From Streptomyces sp. TRM70350 (lineage in GTDB: Bacteria > Actinomycetota > Actinomycetes > Streptomycetales > Streptomycetaceae): a DNA stretch of 64,000 nucleotides. Position numbers and translations under genes: made by a program. The stretch spans positions 1 to 64,000 of the forward strand of contig NZ_JAHUXH010000011.1 of assembly GCF_019219825.1 (NCBI RefSeq), written 5' to 3'. Below the pieces are notes generated by a model. It had not been told where the DNA came from and ran no database searches. It worked only from the letters and a program-made list of their open reading frames with translations. Positions 43,811-51,224 of this stretch are shown here, piece after piece; position 1 is the first letter of the stretch, and each line of letters starts with the position of its first letter.

Positions 43811-44306
43811 GGAGTTCGGCCGTCTCTTCGAGACCTTCGAGCGCACGGCCTTCCGGCTGGAAACGCTCGCCGTCTACGACGTTGACGAAGAGCGCGAAGA
43901 GATCGCGCGGTTCCTCGCGGGTGAGGACATGGGGCCGGACTGGGACGACAACCCGTGGGTGCGCTCGATGACGGACAAGGGCAAGAGCGTGTCGCGCGTG
44001 CACGTCCTGCGCTCTCCGCTGACGGACTACCTCCGGTACGAACTGGCCGCATACCCCGGCAACATCAAGGCGGGCGAGTCCATCGGAATCATCGATCTCG
44101 CCGAGCAGGAAGTGGCGGGCCTTCCGGATCACGACTTCTGGCTCTTCGGCGACCGTGACGTGTACCGGATGCACTACACCCCCGAAGGCAAGTTCGTCGG
44201 CGGTGAGCTGTTGCCCGCTGACCGGCTCGCGGAGTACCAGGGTTACCGAGACGTGGCGCTCACTCACGCCGTGCCGTTCGCGTCCTACTGGGAGCGGCAC
44301 CACTGA
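43797..44306 (+). CDS. DUF6879 family protein
   Basis: A 169-residue protein from GTG 43797 with GAGGAG upstream; the in-frame TTG at 43782 is less likely. Sequence (FGRLFETFERTAFRLETLAVYDVDEE, SRVHVLRSPLTDYLRYEL, DFWLFGDRDVYRMHY, all in parts) matches DUF6879, a family paired with HTH/DUF5753 regulators. Its stop overlaps the start of that regulator. It may be the partner whose activity the regulator controls, like DUF397 partners of Scr1-type regulators (inference). Confidence 0.8.
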   Translation: MLAGEEFGRLFETFERTAFRLETLAVYDVDEEREEIARFLAGEDMGPDWDDNPWVRSMTDKGKSVSRVHVLRSPLTDYLRYELAAYPGNIKAGESIGIIDLAEQEVAGLPDHDFWLFGDRDVYRMHYTPEGKFVGGELLPADRLAEYQGYRDVALTHAVPFASYWERHH

Positions 44307-45136
44307 CCACGGACTCGATCGGGAAGGCCCTTCGGGCGCTGCGGGAGGCATCGGGACTGACCGGTGACGCGGTGGCCCGCAGGGCTTCCATGTCTGCGGG
44401 AAAGCTCTCGAAGATCGAGAACGGCAAGACCCTACCCACGGTCCAGGACGTCGACCTGATCCTTTCGGCACTCGATGTCTCGGGCGACGTGAAGGAACAG
44501 TTCCTCGCGACTGCCCGAGCCGAGGCTACGGAGGCGACAGCATGGCGCCTGCTGCGCCGCATGGGACCGTGGAAGCACCAGAACACCATCAAGGCCATCG
44601 AGAGCAGCACAGCCCTGCTCAGGCTGTTTCAGGTACAGCTCATCCCCGGACTCCTCCAGACTCCGGAGTACGCCACAGCGGTGTTCTCCCTGCCGCCCGC
44701 GCTACCGGAGGAGACCAGGGCTCGAACAGTGGCTGCCAGGCTGGAGCGGCAGGCGACGCTTTACGAAGACGGCCGATCGTTCCACTTCGTCATCTGCGAG
44801 CACGTCCTGCGGTGGCTGGTCTGCGAGCCGGCCGTCATGGCTACCCAACTGGACCGGGTTGTGTCCCTGTCCCGGCTCCCCAACGTGAGCATCGGCGTCG
44901 TGCCGCTGACCGGCCGGATGCCCGACTTCCCCATGACGTGCTTCAGCATCCACGATGACCGGCTCGTGATCGTAGAGACGTTCCACTCGGAGATCACCAC
45001 GCGCGAACCCAGGGACATCCAGACGTACGTCGAAACCTTCGAACGCTTCGCCGCTGTGGCGCTCTACGGCGATGACATGCGCGCCTGTGTCGAGAGCATC
45101 CGAGATGAGTTCTTGCCTCAACAGGAAAGAACGTAG
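44303..45136 (+). CDS. XRE-type HTH regulator with DUF5753 domain
   Basis: A 277-residue protein if started at CTG 44303, which overlaps the DUF6879 stop and has GGGAGCGG 6-7 bp upstream. The first ATG/GTG in frame (GTG 44372) would remove half of the HTH (IGKALRALREASGLTGDAVARR is upstream or across it, in parts). HTH residues ~5-65, then a DUF5753 ligand-type domain (IPGLLQTPEYA, LPNVSIGVVPL). Such regulators control a neighbouring small partner gene and often influence sporulation. Confidence 0.82.
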   Translation: MTTDSIGKALRALREASGLTGDAVARRASMSAGKLSKIENGKTLPTVQDVDLILSALDVSGDVKEQFLATARAEATEATAWRLLRRMGPWKHQNTIKAIESSTALLRLFQVQLIPGLLQTPEYATAVFSLPPALPEETRARTVAARLERQATLYEDGRSFHFVICEHVLRWLVCEPAVMATQLDRVVSLSRLPNVSIGVVPLTGRMPDFPMTCFSIHDDRLVIVETFHSEITTREPRDIQTYVETFERFAAVALYGDDMRACVESIRDEFLPQQERT

Positions 45137-45198
45137 GGCCGCTTCGCTGGAGCCCCAAGGATGGTCGCAGCGAGATCCAGGCGGGGAGGCCGTACAGG

Positions 45199-45402
45199 AT
45201 GAGCACACCGAAGACGACGATGGCGGAGCCAGTGCACCTGACAGCTCCAGCCCGGGAGCCGGAACCCGTGGCAGGCTGCCGCGAGTGCCTCGGCATCGCG
45301 GTGACTCGAACCAACGCCCGATCGGTTGGGGGCTACTCGAAGGCGTCAGACGCGAACGTCGCTCTCCGGACGCACCTTCGGGCAGAGCACGGGGCCGAGT
45401 GA
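45199..45402 (+). CDS. Small CxxC...H..H zinc-type protein
   Basis: A 67-residue protein with GGGAGG before ATG 45199. It contains CRECLG and a C-terminal THLRAEHGAE, giving a possible Cys2-His2 metal site. It overlaps the next gene by TGATG coupling. Function unknown. Confidence 0.6.
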   Translation: MSTPKTTMAEPVHLTAPAREPEPVAGCRECLGIAVTRTNARSVGGYSKASDANVALRTHLRAEHGAE

Positions 45403-45623
45403 TGGTGCGCTCCGTCCTGCGGTACGTGAGGCACCGGATCACGCAGCACCCGGATACGGACGTGACCTTTGAGGCCGAGTGCCTGCGGTGCGAGTGGACG
45501 GCTACGCCCTCGACAGACGGTGCGGCGGTCGATGTGGAGTGCATGAGCCACACCGGCCGGACAGGACACGGAGTCTTCCGGCGTCTCTGTACGTCGTTCG
45601 CGATGGTGGTCCGGGACGAGTGA
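45402..45623 (+). CDS. Small DUF7848-like zinc-type protein
   Basis: A 73-residue protein from ATG 45402, coupled to the preceding stop. It has CLRCEWT and VECMSHTGRTGH, again a two-Cys plus Cys/His arrangement. It resembles small DUF7848 proteins of Streptomyces accessory regions (from memory). Function unknown. Confidence 0.6.
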   Translation: MVRSVLRYVRHRITQHPDTDVTFEAECLRCEWTATPSTDGAAVDVECMSHTGRTGHGVFRRLCTSFAMVVRDE

Positions 45624-45790
45624 CCGGCAGGGTTCCGGCGTGCTGAGAGGACGGCAAGGCATGCCGGAAGGGGCGCGGCATGCGCAACCGCGCGCCCCTG
45701 TGCTGGCCCCTGTCGACTCCCCCGTGGTCGGCAGGGGGCCAGCCGTTCGAACCGCTGTACGCGCCCCACGGGGGCGCAGAGAGGCTTGTG

Positions 45791-46261
45791 ATGCGACGGC
45801 TACGGGTGTTGGTCCTGGTGCTTGCCGAGCACCCCAAGGGGCCGCGTGTCCTCATGGTCAAGGACTTGTTCAACGGGGCATGGTCCCTGCCGGGTGCCGA
45901 GGTGCCCGAGGGTGAAGCCATACCCGATGTGGGAGTGCGGGTACTGGAACGGCAGACCGGCTTGGCGCTGCGCCTTGCTCGGTTGCTGGCCGTCGACCAC
46001 GCGCCGGGCGGGACGTTCGCCAGTGAGCCGGACACCCTGACTGTGGTCATGGACGGCGGATTCGTCGGGAAGGAACGGGCACGCGTGCTGGCACAGCTCC
46101 CCTCGGAGGTGGGCCCCCTGCTCCCCATGCGGTGGGCAACGCTGGCCGAGGTGGAGACAGAGCCGGGGTACGTCCGGCACGCCGTTGTAGCCAGCGCCCA
46201 AGGGATGCCCCTGCCCGTGCTGGTCGATGGCGTGTCCGACATGGAGACGGCTACGCGGTAG
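45791..46261 (+). CDS. Nudix-fold protein lacking the catalytic glutamates
   Basis: A 156-residue protein from ATG 45791 (AGAGAGG 6 bp upstream). An in-frame ATG at 45680 with GGAAGGGG would add 37 residues. The Nudix region reads GAWSLPGAEVPEGEA...RVLERQTGL: the loop and helix align with the Nudix box, but its RExxEE is RVLERQ, so the metal-binding glutamates are missing. It may be a non-catalytic nucleotide-binding Nudix protein or a decayed enzyme. Confidence 0.65.
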   Translation: MRRLRVLVLVLAEHPKGPRVLMVKDLFNGAWSLPGAEVPEGEAIPDVGVRVLERQTGLALRLARLLAVDHAPGGTFASEPDTLTVVMDGGFVGKERARVLAQLPSEVGPLLPMRWATLAEVETEPGYVRHAVVASAQGMPLPVLVDGVSDMETATR

Positions 46262-46272
46262 GGGAACGCGAA

Positions 46273-46293
46273 CGGCCCCCGACAAGGGGGCCG
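46273..46293. terminator. Terminator between convergent element genes
   Basis: CGGCCCCC (46273-46280) / GGGGGCCG (46286-46293), 8-bp stem with a 5-base loop. Confidence 0.65.
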
Positions 46294-46326
46294 CTCTGGT
46301 GTGGGATGCGCCTGCGTGCGCCTGTC

Positions 46327-46755
46327 TCAGGCGCTCTCGCCGAGGTGGCGGTACAGGGTGGCACGGGAGATCCCGAGAGCCTTGGCGATGGCGCTCACGC
46401 TCTCGCCCTTCGCCTTCCTGGCACGGGCAACGGTGAGCACGTCCTCATCGACAACAGACGGCCGTCCGCCGGTACGCCCCTGCGCCTTGGCTGCGTCCAG
46501 TCCTGCGCGGGTGCGCTCCTTGATGAGGCTGCGCTCGAACTCCGCCATGGCTCCGACCACCTGAAGCATGAGACGGCCGTCTGCCGTACCGGGGTCGATG
46601 TTGGCCAGTGCACCCGTGAGCACCTTGAACCCGATGCCTCGCTCTCGAAGGGTGTCGACCATGGTCACAAGGTCGATGAGGGACCGGGCGAACCGGTCGA
46701 GCTTCCACACGCACAGGGTGTCGCCGTCCACCAGGACCGGTGACCACACGCCGCA
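46327..46755 (-). pseudogene. 5'-truncated resolvase/invertase-type serine recombinase
   Basis: About 140 residues remain. They contain VWKLDRFARSLIDLV, the GIGFKVLTGALANIDPGTADGR segment and helix E (AMAEFERSLIKERTRAGL, all in parts), then a C-terminal HTH (SVSAIAKALGISRATLYRHL). The first ~60 residues, with the catalytic Ser and Arg, are absent; upstream sequence in this frame does not match. A dead copy of a Tn3-type resolvase or DNA invertase. Confidence 0.8.
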
Positions 46756-47092
46756 CGGACGACTTCGATCGTGATGTTCAAGGGGGACGCGACCTCCTGT
46801 CGGCCTCCGAGGGCAGCGCGTAGCCGTGCCTCGGCGAGTGGATGGAAGTCGCGCAGTACCGTCCTGCGCTTCGGGATGCCCTCGGCTTTCCCTGCGAGCC
46901 CCTCGGGATCGCGGCCCCTCACGGAGTGGCCAGCTCTACCGCTGCTGAACAGCGGGAGCTACGGTGTCCGCTCTTCGAAAGAGCGGGAGTGGCTTTTTAC
47001 ATGGAGGGGTGCTTGGCCGTCAGCCTGGCTGGCCGTACCCCCTGCTCTACGCGTCGCAGCAAGCGAGCCAGGGCAAGGGGGGCACGGCTCGG
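46756..47092. other. Unassigned region between the two recombinase genes
   Basis: About 340 bp. A minus-strand frame (46665-46922) encodes a helical segment ending in REV/LNITIEVV-type sequence, and a plus-strand frame (46771-47124) is Arg/Ser-rich. Neither has a good ribosome site. It is probably debris from the deletion that truncated the resolvase. Confidence 0.4.
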
Positions 47093-48679
47093 TTAGAGCT
47101 TGGCGGCGAAGTCGTCGCTCTTGATGACGAGGCACTCGCGCACATCGCGAGGGATCTTCAACCGCAGGTGCACGGACGGAGCGCGCACTCCCTTGACCTT
47201 TGTTCGGGTCACCTCGCACGTGATGCCGACTCGGCGCAGGTCCTCCGCCATGGCTTCCATGCCGCCCTCTTCCCACACTTCGCGGAACGTCTTCCCGTTG
47301 CGGACGAGGGTCCACCGGTCCTGTGTGGTCTCGGGGTCGATGGCGTTCAGTTCGTCCGTGAGCTTGTCGAGCGCCTTCTCCGCCTGCTCCCGCGTGAACC
47401 GCGTCTTCGTGTAGCGGCCTCCCGGTTCGAGCTCGGTCATGTAGTAGGCGATGGCCTCTTCGAGGCGCTTTACCTCGGCGCGGGCTTCGGCTCCTCGTGC
47501 GTACTGCCGGACCTGTACGGGGAAGTCCCCGAGGACTCGAAGGACATCGCTCACCAGTACGTCGTAGACGCCCTGAGGGTCGGGGGCGCCGAGCCCTCCG
47601 CTCTTGCAGTTGCCGCACCGCAAGTAGGCGTAGTCCCGTCCCTTGTGGCTCGTCTTCTGCACGGTCATGTTGGTTGAGCAGTCGACGCAGATCAGCACGC
47701 CGAGGAACTGTGTGGCTCCGCCTGTCTGCCGGGCAGGCTGGTTCTTGCTTCGGCGGTTGAGTGCCGCTTGAAGGGTCTCGAACTCCTCCTCGGTGAAGAT
47801 TGGGGGAGCGACCCGTATCGGCTTGCCGTCGTTGCCGAGGACGATCCTGCTCCGCCGTTTCCCGCCCTGCTTGTTCTCTTCGACCCGGTACCCCATGAGC
47901 GCCGGGTTCCGAAGGCGACGGAGCAGAGTTGACGGGGTGAGCCCGGCGGACATGAGTCCAGAGCGGACGATGCACAGAACCATGCGACGGGCGGACACTC
48001 CTCGCAGAGCCATGCGGCGAGCCCAGTGCAGCGCTTTGTGCGCGTCGGGCTCGATGGCAAGGGCAGGCTTTCCGTTGATCCTCGTCGTGGCGTAGCCGTA
48101 CGCAGGCTTACCGACAAGCCATGCGTCCTGAGTCCGTGTGTAGTCCCACAGCGACGTCACACGGGTCGACGTGTTCGCTGCCTCGATCTCAGCGATGCCA
48201 CCGATGAGCGTGACCATGATCCGGCCGACAGTCGTACCGAGGTCGATCGCGTCGTTCTTCGAGACCAGGTTCTTCCCGTACCGCTCGCACCACTCGATCA
48301 TGGTCGAGAGATCCGTCATGCGACGGATGAAGCGGTCGAGCTTCCAGAAGAGGAGAGCGTCGAACTCGGGGGCTCGGTTGTTGAGCCACTCGCCGAGAGA
48401 CTTCCGCTTCCACGGCGGGACCTTCGTTGCCGACACGTTGAGATCCGAAGCGACACCGACGATGCGGTACCCCTTGTCTCTCGCCAACAGGCGGAGGTCG
48501 AGTTCCTGTCGCACCGGCGACGTAGTGTCGTCCGTCAGTACAGACAGGCGGATGGAGAGCAGGGCTCGGGGAGCGTCCTCGGGGAGCAGGGCCTCCGCCC
48601 TCTTCAGTTCCTCCAGCAGCGCCAGGTCTGAGGCGGTCCACTCGGTCTCTACGTCGTACGTCTTCACGTCGCCGGACAC
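47093..48679 (-). CDS. Large serine recombinase (integrase) of the element
   Basis: A 528-residue protein from GTG 48679. N-terminal resolvase domain with R44-x-S46 (IRLSV; S46 probable nucleophile), KLDRFIRR and helix E; recombinase domain (~190-300: AYGYATTRINGKP, LLRRLRNPALMGY); zinc ribbon CVDC...CGNC (~350-380); coiled coil (~395-440). This is the domain order of phage-type serine integrases. An N-terminal extension of ~40 residues precedes the usual start. It lies ~30 bp from attR and catalyses insertion at the radical SAM gene. Confidence 0.9.
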   Translation of the reverse strand: MSGDVKTYDVETEWTASDLALLEELKRAEALLPEDAPRALLSIRLSVLTDDTTSPVRQELDLRLLARDKGYRIVGVASDLNVSATKVPPWKRKSLGEWLNNRAPEFDALLFWKLDRFIRRMTDLSTMIEWCERYGKNLVSKNDAIDLGTTVGRIMVTLIGGIAEIEAANTSTRVTSLWDYTRTQDAWLVGKPAYGYATTRINGKPALAIEPDAHKALHWARRMALRGVSARRMVLCIVRSGLMSAGLTPSTLLRRLRNPALMGYRVEENKQGGKRRSRIVLGNDGKPIRVAPPIFTEEEFETLQAALNRRSKNQPARQTGGATQFLGVLICVDCSTNMTVQKTSHKGRDYAYLRCGNCKSGGLGAPDPQGVYDVLVSDVLRVLGDFPVQVRQYARGAEARAEVKRLEEAIAYYMTELEPGGRYTKTRFTREQAEKALDKLTDELNAIDPETTQDRWTLVRNGKTFREVWEEGGMEAMAEDLRRVGITCEVTRTKVKGVRAPSVHLRLKIPRDVRECLVIKSDDFAAKL

Positions 48680-48709
48680 TACCCGATGGATTTGGGTCCG
48701 TGTCTTTGT

Positions 48710-48713
48710 CGCA
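48710..48713. other. attR core of the serine-recombinase element
   Basis: CGCA matching attL; sequence to its right (GATGGACACGCAC) is the native end of the host gene. Confidence 0.7.
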
Positions 48714-48798
48714 GATGGACACGCACATCCAGATCGGCCCGACGGGCAAGAAGTTGCTGCCGCTCAGCGTGGTGAACGCGGCGGGCGGCGGCCGCTGA
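48714..48798 (+). pseudogene. Orphan native 3' end of the radical SAM gene
   Basis: In the host frame it encodes MDTHIQIGPTGKKLLPLS followed by VVNAAGGGR and a stop, 27 codons from ATG 48715. It has no promoter or ribosome site and is a remnant that would rejoin the gene if the element excised. Confidence 0.85.
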
Positions 48799-49037
48799 CG
48801 TCAGGGCGGCGGCAGCAGGGGGCCACCGTCTCCGGGGTGGTCCGCAGGCGGTGGGCGATGGTGGAGCGGCCGTTCTCGTCGCCGAGGGGCGGTGGCACCT
48901 CGTCCGGCCGGGCGGGCCGGAGGGCGAACGCGCGTGCGGCGGTGTCGGCCACCCGGGCGTCCGACCGGCAGGACCGCCATCTGCTCGGTCGACTGCCGCG
49001 GTTTTCGAATGAGAGTGCGGGCCACGGGCCGGACGAA

Positions 49038-49061
49038 GGTGTGGATCCGCGGATCCACACC
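49038..49061. promoter_or_regulatory. Perfect 24-bp palindrome upstream of the repetitive membrane protein
   Basis: GGTGTGGATCCG directly followed by its reverse complement CGGATCCACACC, 24 bp before ATG 49086. With no loop it is more like a dimeric regulator's operator than a terminator. Confidence 0.5.
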
Positions 49062-49085
49062 GGGAGCTGTTGCGTCTACGCCGGT

Positions 49086-50195
49086 ATGGAACTGGAAAAG
49101 CCGCGTGCTCAGCAGCCACCTGACGGGTGCCTCGTGGTCGCGATCCGTGTTCCGGTGCGGATCGTCATGCTCGTCGTCGTCCTTCCGGTGCGCATGGCGT
49201 GGGACGCGCTCGTCGTCGCCGGGCGGTTCCTCAACGACACGGTGCTCAGGCCGGTCGGGCGCGCGCTGCTGTGGCTGGGGCGGGCGGTGTTCGTGTGGCC
49301 GTTCGTGGCGCTGTGGCGGTGGGTGGTGGTGCCGGTGGGCCGGGCGCTGGCCTGGCTCGGAAACGTGCTGGTCGTCGTGCCGTGCGGGTGGCTGTACCGG
49401 TACGTCCTGACGCCGGCCGGGCAGGCGATCGCGTGGGTCGGGCGGGGGATCGCGGCGGGGCTGACGTGGGTGTACGCGCGCGTGCTCACGCCCGTGGGCC
49501 ACGGGATCATGTGGGTCCTGAAGGGCGTCGGCGCCCTGCTCGCCGCCGTGGGGACCGGTGTGTTCACCGCCGTGGCCTGGCTGGTGCGGCACCTCCTCGT
49601 CGTACCCGCCACCTGGCTGTACGAGTGGGTCCTCGCGCCGGTCGGGCGGGCGATCGTGTGGTGCGTGAACGGGCTCCTGTGGCTGGTGCGCATGATCGCC
49701 ACCGGGATCGGCACGGCCCTGTACTGGACCTGCCGGATCCTGTTCGTGCTGCCCGCGCTCGCCCTGTGGCGGTGGGTGCTGGTGCCCGTCGGGCGTGTGC
49801 TCGCGGTCGTCGGGCGGGAGATCGGGGCCGCGCTCGGGCATGCCTGGCGGGTCGCCGGGCACATCTCGCTCGCCGTCGGACGGTTCCTCGGGACGCTCTT
49901 CCGATGGATCTTCGTGGAGCCGGTGCGATGGGTGTACGCGCGCGTGCTCACGCCCGTCGGGCATGTGGTCCGGGACGCCGTCCTGCGGCCGGTGGGTGAG
50001 GCGCTGCGCGCCGCGGGGCGGGCCGCGCGACAGGCGCTGGCGTCCGCGCGGGACAGCGTGCGGCAGGCGCGGGCCGACGTCCGGCGGATGCTCTTCGGCG
50101 AGCCCCGGCAGCCGCGGGTGATGGTCCGGCGGGAACCCGCGGCCGCCGACACACGTACTCTTGGTAGCAGTACGACCGCTCTCACGAAGGATTGA
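49086..50195 (+). CDS. Internally repetitive membrane-associated protein (PVGRALxW repeats)
   Basis: A 369-residue protein from ATG 49086; in-frame GTG 49041 would lie inside the palindrome. Residues ~25-330 hold about eight copies of a 30-45 residue unit with (L/V)xPVG(R/H)x(I/L)xW at its core (for example VVVPVGRALAWLG, VLTPVGHGIMWVL, VLAPVGRAIVWC, VLRPVGEALRAAG). Each unit is Trp- and Val-rich and moderately hydrophobic. The C-terminus is basic. It could be a multi-pass or membrane-lining protein; no family recognised. Confidence 0.7.
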   Translation: MELEKPRAQQPPDGCLVVAIRVPVRIVMLVVVLPVRMAWDALVVAGRFLNDTVLRPVGRALLWLGRAVFVWPFVALWRWVVVPVGRALAWLGNVLVVVPCGWLYRYVLTPAGQAIAWVGRGIAAGLTWVYARVLTPVGHGIMWVLKGVGALLAAVGTGVFTAVAWLVRHLLVVPATWLYEWVLAPVGRAIVWCVNGLLWLVRMIATGIGTALYWTCRILFVLPALALWRWVLVPVGRVLAVVGREIGAALGHAWRVAGHISLAVGRFLGTLFRWIFVEPVRWVYARVLTPVGHVVRDAVLRPVGEALRAAGRAARQALASARDSVRQARADVRRMLFGEPRQPRVMVRREPAAADTRTLGSSTTALTKD

Positions 50196-50243
50196 ACGAC
50201 ACTGGGCAAGCGACAGCCCGAAGGCCCGCCGCCGGCACCCACG

Positions 50244-50975
50244 GTGCAGCGCGTCCGACTGCGCTACACCAAGCGCGGCCGCCTCCGGTTCACTAGCCAC
50301 CGCGACTTCCAGCGCGCCTTCGAGCGTGCGCTGCGCCGCGCCGAGGTGCCCATGGCGTACTCGGCGGGGTTCACCCCGCACCCGAAGGTGTCGTACGCCA
50401 ATGCCGCACCCACCGGCACGGGCAGTGAGGCGGAGTACCTGGAGATCGCGCTCACCGAAGCGCGCGATCCGGAGAAGCTCAGGATCCTGCTCGACGAGTC
50501 GCTGCCCGACGGGCTCGACATCGTCGAGGCGGTCGAGGCCCGCACGTCGGGGCTCGCCGACCGGCTGACGGCCTCCGTCTGGGAGCTGCGGCTGGACGGC
50601 GTGGACATGGCCGAGGCCGGGCGCGCCGTGGCCGCGTTCAACGCGGCCGACGCCGTGGAGGTGCAGCGGCTGACCAAGAACGGCGTCCGCACCTTCGACG
50701 CCCGCCCGGCCGTGGTGAGCCTGAGGACAACCGAAGAGCACACTTCGCAGGCTGATAGGCCGACCGACCAGCCCTGTGCGATACTGCGGCTGGTTGTTCG
50801 GCACGTGACGCCTGCCGTACGACCCGACGACGTCCTGTCCGGTCTCCGCGCCGTGGCCGACCTGGCGCCGCCGGTCCCCGCAGCGGTGACCAGGCTGGCG
50901 CAGGGGCTGTTCGATGAAGAGACCGGCACGGTGACAGACCCGCTCGCGCCTGACCGCGAGGCGGGCCCCGCTTAG
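50244..50975 (+). CDS. Radical-SAM-associated DUF2344 protein (TIGR03936 type)
   Basis: A 243-residue protein from GTG 50244. An in-frame CTG at 50202 (giving LGKRQPEG...) with AAGGA upstream may be the real start. YTKRGRLRFTSHRDF, EVPMAYSAGFTPHPKVSYA and GTGSEAEYLEI (in parts) are the family signature. It is the normal downstream partner of the TIGR03960 radical SAM protein, now separated by the element and the membrane gene. Function unknown, probably in RNA modification. Confidence 0.88.
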   Translation: MQRVRLRYTKRGRLRFTSHRDFQRAFERALRRAEVPMAYSAGFTPHPKVSYANAAPTGTGSEAEYLEIALTEARDPEKLRILLDESLPDGLDIVEAVEARTSGLADRLTASVWELRLDGVDMAEAGRAVAAFNAADAVEVQRLTKNGVRTFDARPAVVSLRTTEEHTSQADRPTDQPCAILRLVVRHVTPAVRPDDVLSGLRAVADLAPPVPAAVTRLAQGLFDEETGTVTDPLAPDREAGPA

Positions 50976-51224
50976 GACGGACGTCGTAGCGCCGCCCTCG
51001 TACTCGGGAGCCACCTGGGTCGGGCAGCGCACCGACCAAAAAGACTTTCGCCAGGCCGTTCGCAACACGGCGTACGGAACCGGCGAGACAGGACAACAGA
51101 GAGCTCCCGTGCGGCGCCCGCGCCCCGGACGGCGGCAGTCGCGCATCGCGCGAGCCGCGGACGTCACCGGCATCATCGCCGGACCAGGTGCGGCGCCCGG
51201 GAGCCTGACGGGAGAAACGCCCGC

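Noticed and set aside
46771..47124. Plus-strand 117-codon frame in the serine-recombinase element
   Set aside because: Arg/Ser/Trp-rich, overlaps the 3' end of the integrase gene on the other strand, no ribosome site.
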